From Talinum fruticosum (Eukaryota > Streptophyta > Magnoliopsida > Caryophyllales > Talinaceae): DNA of 64,000 nucleotides. This document shows, piece by piece, positions 22,347 to 34,958 of the stretch; position 1 is the first letter of the stretch, and every line of letters starts with the position of its first letter. The position numbers and the translations under genes are program-made. The notes under the pieces were generated by a model, which was given only the letters and a program-made list of their open reading frames with translations, was not told where the DNA came from and did not search any database. The stretch is taken from NCBI GenBank assembly GCA_021018815.1, contig JAITYX010000003.1, forward strand, positions 8,554,501-8,618,500, written 5' to 3'.

Positions 22347-23881
22347 TGAAGACTCGGACATCGCTCTATATCTTTCCGAGTCATGCAAAAGGAATCGGGT
22401 ATAACGATGTCATTCATATAGAGTTTTGATTCCAAGGCATTCTCTCGTGTCTTAGAAACATACTTGAATTAAATAGTATCCTTCCTATGCGATTCGGCCT
22501 TCACATATCTCTTTAATCGTTTTTTGGTTAGCGACTCGTAAAAGTTGTTCTTTATTCCGAGTCCTTTCTCACATGAGAATCCGACTTGTGATTATTTACT
22601 CTATCGTTTGCATAGTTAGCATTCATAGTTCATTTCATGCTTAGTCTATATCAAGTTCTTTCTCACTTTGATATTTGCTGTAGAACGTGTTTCTTTTCTT
22701 AAGACTAAGTCATATGGAATTCCGAGTATCATGGATATTAGACTCGGAATATTCCATTTCCTTTCGACTCGGATAATCAATTGCGTAATTTCTCAAGATT
22801 ATTTTGTTATCTGTGTCTAACCTTGGACCAAAGTATTTTATACTTTGAGAACCAAAGTTGTTTTACTTTTGTAGGTTATTCAATCGAGGATATCTTTTCA
22901 AAACTACAAAAGTAGCCGGCTTCGAACGTCAAATCACCAGCGAGATATGGCTTTTCACCTTCCTCGCTTTAGTCTCGGAAGATTGTGTCGGAAGCCGTCG
23001 CTTCAATATCCGGAAAACTGGAACGCCAAGCCTAACGAGTGGTTTTCACCTCGGTTTCAAGACACAACCGATGGTTTTGGGACTTCCAAGAGAGTTAAAC
23101 CGTTGTCCAACGTTCATATTTCAACGGATACTTTACGAGTGACTCGAAAGCCTTTCTCAACGGTCACAGAGGACTCTCGGTCAGCGAGATGGAAATAATG
23201 GCTACTCTGCCTGGTCTTATCTATAAGAAGAAGCCACTTCACAAGACTTGAAGGTTGCAGAACATATTGTCTATACACTTACTTGTTCAAAGTTATTGTA
23301 TTTTACTCTCAATCTTCAACTTACAACTCCCACTCTGTAATTCATTACTTTCGAGTTGTAAGGTCTTGTACTTCGTTACAAACACTTCTTACATTCTTTG
23401 TAAGGTCCCTTGACTAAGCTGTAAAGGTTAACTCAGCTTAGTTGTCCCTAGCTGTAAGGGTTATCTCAGCTAGGAAGTACTAGATCGAGATAAGGTAACT
23501 TCGAGTCTAGGAAAATCTGTATAGAGTTGTCTAAGGGAGCAACTCGAGGTTCCGTCAAGTTCACGGTATTTTGTGGACTCAAAATAGTGGAGTTGACTTC
23601 GTGTCTGGATTGACACGGGCCGTGGTTTTCTGCCCCGGGAGGGTTTCCACGTAAAAATTTCTGTGTTCTCTTTCCGAGTTCATTCTAGACTCGGACAGAC
23701 ATTAGTGCTCCTGCTTCTTCGATTCATTGCTTTCGAGTCCAATCTTTTCGACCCCGTGTTTAGACTCGGATTCTGTCTTGGTCACTTTTCCGCACAAAAG
23801 TGTGTGCTTTCGCAAAGATTTTTCCATCACCCTATTCACCCCCTCTAGGGTGACTCGAGACTCTCCCAGAGCAAACCTTCG
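22347..23881 (+). repeat. Solo LTR of the SIRE-like copia family, inserted in EPRV copy 1
   Basis: 1535 bp, TG at the start, ending CCTTCG (family consensus CCTTCA). It matches, in the opposite orientation, the LTRs at 1613-3189 and 25541-27139, and includes the TATA-like box at about 23218-23227. It is flanked by GGCAA on both sides (22342-22346 and 23882-23886), and the virus reading resumes directly after. A single LTR with a duplication indicates recombination between the two LTRs of a former full element. Confidence 0.9.
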
Positions 23882-23886
23882 GGCAA

Positions 23887-25540
23887 GAATGGTATTCATT
23901 AATGGAAAGAATTGAATGCAATATTCTATTCTTTACATGGTGGACGATGTTTGCTTTAGAAAATAATCTACCAGATCCTCATGGTATTAAAGAAATTGAT
24001 ACTAATCAAAATCTTAATAAAAAATGGACTTTATCAAATGGAAAAATATTTACATCACTAACTCCTCCTTTACAAGAGATTTTGATCCCTTCATATCAAA
24101 GTCATATTCCTGCTGCTCCATTCAAAATAGGAAGAAGCGATCCGGATGATTCTCAAATAGCCTTAGAAGATATTAAAAACGTTTATCATCAAAATAATTA
24201 TACTAATCAAGTTTTACATACAGTTTCTCAACAAGTTATTATGGTCTCTACTCAAATAGAAGCAATATCTAAAAAAGAAGATATTGACTTATTAGCAAAA
24301 AATTTAGAAAGTCTAGATTTAAATAGAGATTCAACAAAACCAGGATTCCTAAATGATATTTCATCCCCTCTCATTAAATTTAATAAGAATAAAAATTTAG
24401 AAATTCCAGATAGCCCATTAATTAAAAAAATATATGAAAAACTAAAACAAGCAGCTAGTTTAAGTAATACTCTTAATGTTTTAGACATCTTTCAAAAAGA
24501 TCAAGAAGTAACTAATATTAATAAAATCTTCAATAAAAAAGAAATTCCTTATTATTCTAGAAGTACTCCTCCGGATGTTCAACTTGAATCAATAAAATCA
24601 GTAGTTACGAAGCTTTTGACGGTGGTTCCATCTATGAATGGAATTTAGATGGAAAATCCGAACATGAAGCATTAATTATTCTTCATAGGATGATGATGGC
24701 ATATGCCGCCTACACATCCAAAGGTGCTCCAGAAACTCAAGCTTTTGATTTACTAATCTCAGGTTTCACGGGATCATTAAAATCTTGGTGGGAAAATGAC
24801 ATGATAGACAAAGAACGTTTGAGTATCAAAAATCATAAAGAAGTCTGTTTACACTTTAGTCCATACAATAGTTGTCAATCTTCTAGGCACTCCAAAAGAT
24901 ATGTTAAGCGGTCAATAAATTTTATTGACAAATCTAAGATGTCCTACTCTAGAAGATTACATTTGGTATAAAGATACTTATTTTCACATATCTATTAAAA
25001 AGACAAGATTGTCGACAACCTTATTGGAAGGAAAAATTCATTTTAGGATTACCAAATTTATTTTCTCAAAGGATATTCAATAAACTAAAAGAAATTACAG
25101 GTAAAGACCCAATTCATTGTGAGCAAATCACATTCGGTCAATTACTAGGATTTATTAAAAAGAGGGAATTTCATTATGCAATGAATTAAAACTACAAGCA
25201 AGATATTCAAGGGACAAGGCTGTTACACGAAAAGAGTTAGGATCTTTTTGTGAAGCTTTTTGCCTTCCAAAATTGAAGCTCCTTACGTTGAAAAAAGAAG
25301 AACAAATCAAATTAATAAAAAGAAATAGTTTAATCGCACTAATAATAATAATAATAATAATAAAACAAATACAACTCCTAAGAAAAGTATTCCAAAAAAG
25401 AAAACTACTAATCAAACTACTTGTTTCAAATGTGGTAAACCAGGTCATTATGCAAAGAATTGTAAAATTAAAGAAAAATTAAATGAAATTTGTGGTGATA
25501 ACCATGAAATTCAAGAAAAGATTATTTCTTTATTTGAGCT
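23887..25540 (+). pseudogene. EPRV copy 1: coat-protein region with zinc knuckle
   Basis: Continuation of virus copy 1 after the solo LTR. The longest frame (23902-24648, 248 codons) covers the lysine/asparagine-rich N-terminal half of the coat region; 24690-24971 covers the capsid core (WWENDMIDKER), in another frame. At 25432-25473 a complete CCHC knuckle of the form C-x2-C-x4-H-x4-C is encoded. Frameshifts separate the pieces. A (AAT)n run at about 25344-25366 lies before the knuckle. The piece ends at GAGCT (25536-25540), duplicated beyond the SIRE-like insertion. Confidence 0.82.
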
Positions 25541-27139
25541 TAAAGGTTTACTCGGGGAGAGTCCGAGTCACCCTAGAGGGGGTGAATAAGGTGATGGAGG
25601 ATTTTCGATGAAAATCAAACTCTTTTGCCAAAGTAGAGACAGAAACGCATTCCGAGTCTAAAACAAGGTCGACAAGTATGAACTCGGAATCTTTGTAATA
25701 AGTAAGGAAGCAAATTAAAGCTGCAGTGAGAAAATGTCCGAGTCTAGAATGTACTCAAAAAGTAAAGACACAGAGATTATGTGGAAACCCTCCCGGGGCG
25801 AGAAAACCACGGACCATGCTAATCCAAGCACGAAGTCAAATCCAATATTTTGAGTCCACAAAATACCGTAGACTGATCGAACTTGAGTTGCTCCCTTAGA
25901 CAACTCTTTACAAGTTTTTCCTAGACTCGAAGTTCCCTTATCCGATCTAGTACTTCCTAGCTGAGATAACCCTTACAGCTAGGGACAACTAAGCTGAGTT
26001 AACCCTTACAGCTCAGTCAAGGGATCTTACTTAGAGAGTAAGAAAGTGTTTGTAACTATGTACAAGACCTTACAACTCGGAAAGTAATGAATTACATAGT
26101 AAGAGTTGTAAGTAGAAGATTGAGAAAGAATACAATGAGTTTGCTCAAGTACGTGTATTAACAATAGGTTAGGCAATCTTCAAGTCTTGTGAGTTGGCTT
26201 CTATTTATAGATGACCAAGCAGCATAGTTGTTATCTCCAACTTCCGACGGGAAGTCCTTTGTGACCGCTGTTAAGAACTTTCCGAGTCACTCGTAAAGTA
26301 TCCGTTGTGATATGAACGTTGGGCAACGGTTCTTAACTCTCTTGGAAGTCCCAAAACCACCGGCGGTGTCTTGAAGGATAAGGTGGAAACCACCGTTAAG
26401 CTTGGCGTTTTAGTTTTCCAAATTTGGAAATAGACAGCCACGACACAATCTTCTAGGTCTAGGTTAGAGAAGGGGAAAAGCCATGTCTCGCTGGCGATTT
26501 GACGTTTTGAAGCCGGTTACTTTTGTATTTCAAAAGTGTATCCTCATTTGAATAACCTACAAAAGTAAATCAATTTTGGTTCTCAAAGTATAAAATACTT
26601 TGGTCCAAGATTAGACACAAATAATAATATTATTAAGATAATTAAGCAACTAATTATCCGAGTCGGAAAAGGAATGGAATTTTCCGAGTTTAATATCCAT
26701 GAAACTCAAAATTCTATCCGAGTTAGTCTAAGCGAGAATCAAGTTATACAACGAATATCGAGTGAAACAAACTTGATCTAGACTAAGCATGGTTCGGACT
26801 AGAAGCGCCGACTACAACAGAATAGGACTATAACATGAAGTCGGACCTGAGTGCGGTTGAGCGAAATACTAGTCAATTCAACATGCGATATATCTAAGTG
26901 ATGAGGGACTCGGAATTGAGTGAGACAACGTGAGTGCATATCTCTTTTCCGAGTCACTTAGAGATAAGCAAAAGTACATGAAGTAAATGCCATATCACTT
27001 AGAGAAGATACCATATCACTCAAAAAGTTTCTAAGGTACGAGAGAATGCCTTGGAATCAAAACTCTATAAGTGAGAAATTCTTATACCCGATTCCTTTAT
27101 TAGAACTCGGAAAAGTGCGGAGCGATGTCCGAGTCTTCA
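25541..27139 (-). repeat. 3' LTR of SIRE-like element B (left)
   Basis: 1599 bp, from TAAAGG (family TGAAGG) to GAGTCTTCA. A TATA-like box lies at 26201-26210 (minus). It aligns with the right LTR with a few percent differences by eye, apart from about 130 bp missing in the right copy. Confidence 0.9.
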
Positions 27140-27155
27140 ATCTCCCACTTTTTGA
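27140..27155 (-). other. Polypurine tract of element B
   Basis: Minus strand AAAAAGTGGGAGAT directly before the LTR start TGAAGACTCGG. Confidence 0.85.
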
Positions 27156-27550
27156 TAAAAGACATTCCATACTTAGACAGAAACTTTATTAGTGATAAAG
27201 ATCTGCTTTTGAATACTTGTGCATGAAATCGGATAAGTAAAGCAAGCTTAATGTATCGGATCATAAAGAATATATGCTTAGCAATGAAATCATGTTAACT
27301 CGTAAATGGTTGCCATAATCAATAATCACAGAGAAAATTGAACAGAAAGCATTAATTCATTGAAATTAAAGAGAGTACACAGATGAAGAAACTCCCCTAA
27401 ACAAGACAACAAGTTTTTGTATCTATAATCTCCCCCTTGCCTTTCAGCAAAAACAACAAAAAAAATGGGAAGAATATAACAGCTTAGTACAAATTTGTTG
27501 TCCGGACAAAAGAAATAAGTAAAAATCTCTCAAAGAAGAAGAAGAATCTG
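27156..27550. other. Non-coding spacer of element B
   Basis: Region between the extra ORF and the polypurine tract. AT-rich, no open frame of note. Confidence 0.6.
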
Positions 27551-29207
27551 GCGGACTATGGAATTGTGACATAATGCATGGCGCCTACGAGGGAGAAGGG
27601 GATGTCCGAGTGGAAGTGGAGGGATGAGAGGTACGCCGGCGCCGATAGGATCTTCACGATGTGCTTGAGCACGGCGGAGGGAGAACCAGGATCGCCGTTA
27701 AGGGCTCAGCTCCGAGTGGCTGACCCATAACAAGAGGATCTAGGGGTTCCTTCCCGTGGACCTCGGTAGGCTGGAGGGGTCCGCTCAGCTCGACCCGCTG
27801 CATGTTGTCGTAGCGCAGCTAGGTCTTCGACCCACTCGGACTACTGTCTCGAGCCGAGTACGGCCACTGGAGCTTGAGGAGCAATCGACCCTCAGCTGTC
27901 TCGTCCTCCTTCTTCTTTGTGAGCCTCCCCTGCCCAGAAGGAGCTGCCTCGCTCGCGAGCTCCTCGGCGTCTACTTCTTCTTTGTCCGCTTCCTCTTCCT
28001 CCCCGCTTTCTAAGGAAGTCATGGCCGGGCTCGAGGACGCTTCGAAGTGTCCGAGTCGCCACGGCCCTGAGCCATCTTAGACCTTCTCTCCCGGAGGAGC
28101 TTGACCAGCTCCTTTTGCTCCTTCACCAAGCCCCTCATCTCAAGAACCAGTTCTTCTGCTTGCGAATTTGGGACTGGGCTGTTTTTTGGTTGATGGTCAT
28201 GGACTGATAGATAGTCCTAATCGACCGGAGCAAGTCCTTGATTTCGAGGACACAGAATTAATTTTGTCCAGAAAGCGAAGGACAAAATCGAGGAGAGGGA
28301 CTTAGTGACACCTGAGGTGGAAGCACCACCAGGTGGGGCAGGGAGAGAGAGAGGGGGTTTCTTTTCGAGTCCGAGGTGAAGAAGAGGGCCTCGGCTCCGA
28401 GTTGTGTACCCGGACACCAGGTTGAGTTTCTTGGTATCTGTACCCCTTAAGTTCCTTTTTGCCGACAACAACGGCGAGCCTCGGACACAGGCATTGGGGT
28501 CCGAGGGAAAAGAACTTTAAATTGTTTAAAAACAAGGGTGAGAAGAGCACCGAAGGGAAGAGGAGTGTTCTTCTTATTTTAAAGTTAAGCCGGCACAGCT
28601 GCCATCCGCTCAATGATAGAAGGGAAGAGGTCTACTTTGTAGCCCTCAAGAATGTCAAAAAGAGCTTTTAAATGTTTGGAGTTGGGGTTCTTCTTGCTGG
28701 AATGCTAAGAGAAAAAGGTTCTCACCAGCGAAGCTACGTAAGACGTGCTTCGACTTCAATTGAGTCACCGAAAAATTTTTCCGTGACTCGGGGAACTCTT
28801 TGGCGAATTTTTCAAAGAAAGTCGTCGGCGACTTCAGTGAAACGAATAGGGTTGCTGTTCAAGAAAAGAGAGGAAACCTTGAACAGGCGGTGGAGGAGAG
28901 AGGTGTTTATACGAACGGTAACGTTCGAACCCTAGAGGTTAGAACACCTTCAGAGTGAGTGAGGTGAGTGTAAAACTCGAAACGAGTTCAAGGTAAATGA
29001 ACTCGCTGAAACAAAGAAAATTATATACACCGGTGGTTTGAATGTGGGGCAACCACGAAAATTTTGTGGTTGGAAAGAACTTGTTGTCCAAGCATGAGAT
29101 ACTTGGGTGACAACAGGTTTAGAAGGTGTTGAGCCTTCTTGGCTTTTGGTGCAAGGCTTCTTAGAGGAGGAGCCTTGAAAGTCGGGATGATTCCCTCTCT
29201 TAGGCAT
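27551..29207 (-). pseudogene. Extra 3' ORF of SIRE-like element B (broken)
   Basis: Downstream of pol, as in SIRE elements that carry a third ORF. The likely start is MPKRGNHPDFQGSSSKKP at 29207. Further along, in shifting frames, are a segment near 28950-29010 ending in ELVSSF, then RKNFSVTQLKSK (about 28750-28790) and a TFKSSF segment, similar to 14527-15000 in this window. The C-terminal part (27819-28022) is acidic (SGEEEEADKEEVDAEEL) and helical. It resembles the putative plant transposon protein domain; an envelope-like role has been proposed for some SIRE ORFs, but nothing here (no clear signal peptide or membrane segment) supports that. Confidence 0.6.
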
Positions 29208-29871
29208 TTTTTGAGAATGAGGAAAGAAAGATGAAACTTTTGAGGAAGAAAAGAAGAGAGTAGGTTCACGAGAATGAAAGAAAAAGAGTAGAAGAAAGAG
29301 ATTGAGAGCGATCGAACTTACTTGAGATGATCTTTACATCGCTAGAAGAAGTCCAGAGATCACTATAGACGTAGAAAGCTTCCGTGAGAAGTTTTGCGTT
29401 TGAGAGAGAGCAAGAGTGAATAAAAATGTAAAGTAACGAGAAGAAGGAGAATAGTTGTTATTTAAAGAATAATAATCGTCCTTCAACGTAACGGTAATTG
29501 TAACTCCGTTCGGCTCCCGCTCTTTCAATAGTCACCTCGGACTAGTGTGACGGTTCTCTTCTCAACGGTTAAGAATCGTGCGGAATCATCCAACGGCTAG
29601 AAATTGATCACAGCGCCCAAGAGAGAGAGAGAAAAAGAATTTGAAAATACATTCCGAAATTCTCCACTAATCTAGAGATAATTCCGAGAAAATTTGAAGT
29701 CCAATTTTTCTCGACGTCCGAGTTTGACTCAGATTGGTTTCGAGTGACTCATAAACTAACAGACTATCGGCTCGAGTATCACGAAATCAACTCGAACTAA
29801 TAGCTAGCAATAAAGCATAAGCACATAGCACATAATCAAGCAATGAGATCATTATAAAGAAAAACACATAG

Positions 29872-32800
29872 TTATGCATTTAACATTCCAAGCTCATTCC
29901 TAATGAAACGTAACCGATCTTCACCAAGAGGCTTAGTAAAGATATCGGCTAATTGAATATTAGTAGGAATGAACTCAAGTTCAATATCACCTTTCTCAGA
30001 ATGGTCTCTTAAGAAATGATATCTTACCTCAATATGCTTTGTCTTTGAGTGCTCGAACTAGATTTTTGGTGATGCTAATTACACTCGATTGTCACACTTG
30101 ATTGGAATTGATTTGAAAGAAAGTCCAAGATCCCTCAAGTGTTGCTTTATCCATAAAATCTGAGCACAACATGCTCCAGCTTGCAATATACTCAGCTTCA
30201 GCAGTTGATAGAGCCACCGAATTTTGCTTCTTTGAGTGCCAAGATATTAGGGATTGACCCGAAATTGGCAAGCTCCGAAGTGCTCTTTCTATCAACTTTG
30301 TATCAAGCGTAGTCCGCATCTCGAGTATCCAAGTGAGGGTCGGTTCCGAGTCTCTTGAGTACTATAGACCTAAGTTCCGAGTTCCTGCAAGATATCCGAA
30401 TATTCTTTTCACCGCAGATGAGATGTGATTCTTTTGGATTAGCTTGGAATCTTACACATAAACAAACGCCGAACATTATATCCGGCCAGCTGGAAGTAAG
30501 ATATAGCAAAGATCCAATCATACCTCGATAGAGTTTCTAATCTATTGCTTTACCTTTCTCGTCCGAGTCAAGTTTTATACTCGTCTGCTCATGGGTGTAG
30601 ATGCGTGCTTTGCATCTTGAAGTTTGTATTTCTTCAGCAGCTCCTTGGTATACTTTGATTGATGGACATAGATTCCATCTTTGTCTTGTTTCATTTGTAG
30701 ACCAAGGAAGAAATTGAGTTCTCCCATCATACTCATTTGAAATTCTTGACTCATTAACTCGTAAAATTCTTGGCACGTAAATTCGTTAGTAGCTCCAAAG
30801 ATAATATCATCAACATAGATTTGAACAATAAGGAAATCTTTCCCCTTGGTTTTTATAAAGAGAGTCTTGTCGATCCGACCTCTTTTAAAATCATTTTGAA
30901 CCAAGAAATTGCTCAGCTCTTTCATACCAAGCTCTGGGAGCTTGTTTAAGACCATAGAGAGCCTTTTGAAGTTTTAAAACATTATCTCGGAAATTCCGAG
31001 TTTTCAAAACCAGGAGGCTGCTCGACATAGACTTCCTCTTCAATAAAACCATTGAGAAATGCACACTTAACATCCATTTGATATAATTTAATATGCATGC
31101 TAGATGCAAATGCCAACAGAATTCTAGTAGCTTCGATTCCGGCAATAAGTGCAAAGGTTTCCCCACAATCAATTCCTTCTTCTTGATTGTAACCTTGAGC
31201 CACAAGTCTAGCCTTGTTTCTAACTACACCCCACCTTCATCCAGCTTGTTCTTGAAAACCCATTTGGTTCCTATGACTGGGTGGTCGAAGGTCGTTTGGT
31301 CGAGTCCGGACTTGGTTTGTTTCGAATTGATTGAGTTCCTCTTGCATGGCCTCTACTCATTCAGGTTCATTTAGGGCCTCTAGTGCATTTCTGGGTTCGG
31401 TTAATGAGATTAATGCAGTGAGTGCACAAAGATTTTGAAGAGAGGAACGAGTTCTTACCCCACTCGTTGATATCGGATAATATGTTTTCTAGTGGGTGAC
31501 TAGAAGTGAACTTGAAAGCTCTTCCTGTTCTCTCGATTCACCAGATTTTTAGATTGAACTCGCTCGTCCTCCGTAACCTTGTTCCGAGTGAACTTGTTCA
31601 TCGATTGTTCTTTAACATTCCGAGCAGTGTTCCCGAGTTGTCTCATTCCGAGTCACTTCGTTCCGAGTGACTTCATTCTCGCCTCGGTTGAGCTTGAGTC
31701 TTTGTACACTCAGTCTCATCATCTTCTCTGCTGAGTTTCGGATCCGAGTATGAAGACTCACTTGGTTTTTCCTGTTCAAGCTCATCAAATACAACGTAGA
31801 TGCTTTCTTCCACTTTGTTAGTTCTCTTATTAAAAATGCGATAAGCTTTACTGTGAGAAGAATAACCCAGAAAAACACCTTCATCTCGACCGAGCATCAA
31901 ACTTGGTCAGGTGATCCTTACCATTGTTGTGAACGAAACATTTACATCCAAATAGTCTCGAAATAGTAAATATTTGGTTTCTTCCCTTTGTAGAGCTCAT
32001 AAGGTGTTTTCTTCAATATGGGTCTCGATGAGGCATCTATTCGGAGTGTAGTTGGCTGTGTTGATCGCCTCGACTCTATAAATAGTAAGGTAAGTTGTGC
32101 TCAATCATCATCGTCCTTGTTATTTCTTCAAGAGTTCTGTTCTTTCTCTCCACTACTCCATTTTGTTGAGGAGTTCTTGGTGCTGAAATGTTGTGAGAGA
32201 TTCCATTCTTATCGCAAAACTCCGAGAATTCCGAGTAATCAAACTCTCTTCCATGGTCAATTCCGATTCTCTCGAATCTAAGTCCGCGACTCAACTTGGA
32301 TTTTTCTCGCAGAGCTTGCTGAACTCCTTGAATGCTTCATTTTTGTGCTTAAGAAAACACACCCAGGTAAATCGTGAATAATCATCAATAATAAAAATAT
32401 ATATGATTTACCTCCGAGACTCTTAATCGGGATTTCACCACATAAGTCCATATGTAGCAGCTCAAGCACTTTGGATGTGGAAACTGTCTTCAGAGATTTG
32501 AATAAAGATCCGACTTGTTTCCCTCTTGTGCATGCTTCACAAACTTTATCTTTTTCAAAAGCACAGTTAGGCAAACCTCTAACCAAACCATGAGATGCCA
32601 ATTTCTTGATAGTATACATGCTAATATGGCCTAATCTACGATGCCATGTCCATGAGTCATCATGAAGGGATGCTTTTAAGCAAGATAAATTCCGACTCGG
32701 GTCGAAAGAGGAATAATATAAGTGTTACCCGATCTTTTACCTAATAGTTTGATCTCCTTGGTGGTAACATCGAAATGTAACAGCTTTTCCGAGTGAATCT

Positions 32801-33060
32801 TACCTCTTGACCTTTATCGCACAGATTGAGAGATGCTAAGCAGAGTGTACTTTAATCCTTTGACAAGGTAAACTGGACTTACCAGATTGCATCCTTTTCC
32901 AATCTTGCCTATCCTAACTATCTTGCCTTTGCTGTCATCTCCAAAAGTGACCTTTCCTCCTTTGTGTTTTTCTAACTCGTAAAAGAGTCCCGAGTCTCCT
33001 CACATGTGACGTGAACATCCACCGTCAAGGTACCAATGTCCTTTTGATCTCTTCCGAGTG
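29872..33060 (-). pseudogene. pol of SIRE-like element B: protease-integrase-RT-RNase H
   Basis: Degenerate copia polyprotein. Protease: WYLDGGCSRHM (about 33005-33045), with the active-site DSG changed to DGG. Integrase: zinc-binding part with CEACTRGKQ and LHMDLCGEIPIKSLGGKS (32400-32620), then catalytic-core sequence with DHGREF and TPQQNGVVERKNRTLEE (32076-32294). Linker: FLGYSSHSKAYRIFNKRT (31800-31880). Reverse transcriptase: YQMDVKCAFLNGFIEEEVYV (31000-31080), ALYGLKQAPRAWY and the YVDD catalytic box (30806-30817). RNase H: SLISWHSKKQNSVALSTAEA (30190-30260) and a conserved tail HIEVRYHFLRDH...IFTKPLGEDR ending with a stop at 29872-29874. Several frame changes separate these blocks. 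Confidence 0.9.
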
Positions 33061-33599
33061 ACCTGCAAAACAGAGACAATCTAACCCTTCTCACTTCCTT
33101 TAACGAACCCAAGTAACATTCTTTACCGTGGTCCTTTCTCGAGGAAGAAGGTTTTTCGAACCTGCATTTGAATGAATTTGGGTTTAGTCCGATTCTCGAG
33201 TCTTTTCTTTAGAGAACTGAGTCCGTGTCTCTTTCTTTTTGAAAACATTTCCTTTGGAAACCGAAGAAGATGGTTTCCTCTTGTAAACTCGCTATGGGCT
33301 TAGTTCTCCCTTCAATTTTATGAATGGGACCACGCTCAGCCTTTCCCGAACTTTACAGCTCCGGAATCCTTTTGAATAGTTCCGAGTAGGAATTGGATTC
33401 CTCCTCTTTGTTGAAACCAAGACCTTCTTTTCTGAAGGAGACACATTGAGATCCTAAGAGCATGTCAAGGTTTTTCCGACCTTAAGTAAATTTTAAGACC
33501 AGATCTTGAGACTCAATGAGCTTTTGCTTTAGTCTGCTCATTTTCTTTTCGAGTAACTCGGACTCGGCCTCATTGGATTGAGCACCAGTCTTGAGTTCT
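33061..33599 (-). pseudogene. gag-to-protease linker of element B
   Basis: Aligns with 1-200 of element A at its right end and joins the knuckle region to the protease. Basic, serine- and lysine-rich in several frames; no catalytic motif. Broken. Confidence 0.55.
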
Positions 33600-34904
33600 C
33601 TCGAGTGTAAGTCTCAATTTTTCCAATTCATTTTTCAAAGAGATGCTCTCGGACGAAATTGACTCAAATTGTTCTTTGAAACGAGAAGAATCGAATTAGA
33701 CTTTTCTTCCAAAGTAAAAATATATTTAGCTAAATCAGCTTTGGAGAATTTGAGGAAGTATTCAATTACCTCTTGAGGATTTGTTTCCTCATTGTCCGAG
33801 TCTCGAGTCCGACTCTCTTTCAGCCTTCCGAGTCGAGATTGCCATCGGACATTTTGAGTCATCTAACTCCTCATCATCTTCTCGATGAGTCCTCGTCGCT
33901 CCATGTGGCCATCATAGCCTTTTTCTTCTTTTCTGTCCCTTTTTCTTTTTAGACAGTCTTTGACCATGTGGTCTTTGCCGCCACACTCAAAACATCCAGA
34001 ATTCTTAGTTAAAGATAACTTTGAAGGAGAAGAATACTTACCTTTTCTCGTCCCTCTTATCTTTCTTGTAGAATTCTTCTTTTGGCCTTTTATCCCATCT
34101 TTTGTGCTTCATCATTCTCTTGAAGCCTCTAGCAATAAGTGCCATGGGATCCTCTTCGAGTCGAGGAACTCGGATCCGCTTCTCTCGGTTTCGAGGCTTT
34201 TAGTGTTATGTTCTTTTTGGTGCTTCCCTCAAGCATCCTCCTCTTCCAGTGGATTTCATGAGTGAGAAGCTTCCCGATGAGCTAGTATGACTTTAGAAGT
34301 GATAGGTTCCGAGCCTCCTCTATGGCAGTCTCCTTGGAACCCCATCTTCTCTTTGGTAGGCTTTTTAGTATCTTTCTGCACATTTCTTCGTGTGTAATCT
34401 TCTTACCCGGAGATTTGAGATTATTGGTAATCTCAAGTAAATTGAATGAACATCCGAGTGATGTTCTCTTCTGGCTCCATCTTGAATAGCTCATATTTAT
34501 GAAGATATTGACCGATCTTCACTTGTCCGACCTAGCTTATGCCTTCATAAGTGTTGACCGAGTGTGTCCCACACTTCTTTGGCCGAGTCACGTGCAGATA
34601 CTCGATTATATTCTTCTAAGTTGATGGCACACATCAGAATGTTCATTGCCTTGAAGTTCTTTCGAACTTCTCTCGCTTCATCCGGAGTAAACTCGGCTTT
34701 AGTCTTGGGAATGATTCTAAATTCTTCTATCTTCATTGGAATGTAGTTTCCTTGTTGTATGATTTCCCAAACATCTTCATCATGATCTAGGAGGAAACAT
34801 TCCATGAGTTTCTTCCAAGTGTACGAAATTTGATCCTTTGAATTTTGGCGGTCTGCTGGAAGATCTTCCTTCATCGAACTCTCCGTTGTTCCGAGCCATT
34901 TCAT
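33600..34904 (-). pseudogene. gag of SIRE-like element B (broken)
   Basis: Starts near MKWLGTTESSMKED (34904) and runs 119 codons through SYTWKKLMECFLLDHDEDVW, EFTPDEAREVRKNFKAMNIL and SAKEVWDTL, the UBN2-type gag domain. After a frame change: ITNNLKSPGKKITHEEMCRK (34282-34494). The zinc knuckle CFECGGKDHMVKDC (33953-33994) keeps all CCHC ligands. A helical C-terminal part (33635-33862) follows. The protein would form the particle; here it is split over at least four frames. Confidence 0.85.
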
Positions 34905-34944
34905 CTTTATACCTTTGGATGGTTAGATCCTTTCTGAAAGGCTA

Positions 34945-34956
34945 GGCTCGATACCA
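34945..34956 (-). other. Primer-binding site of element B (tRNA-iMet type)
   Basis: Minus strand TTGGTATCGAGCC between LTR and gag, identical to that of element A, one base shorter than the canonical plant site. Confidence 0.78.
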
Positions 34957-34958
34957 AT

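Noticed and set aside
22858..23198. Open frames in the solo SIRE LTR
   Set aside because: The other LTR copies show equivalent frames with unrelated stops; no domain. LTR sequence is non-coding.
27756..28080. Plus-strand frames rich in leucine and serine
   Set aside because: Antisense shadows of the acidic C-terminal part of the SIRE extra ORF on the minus strand.
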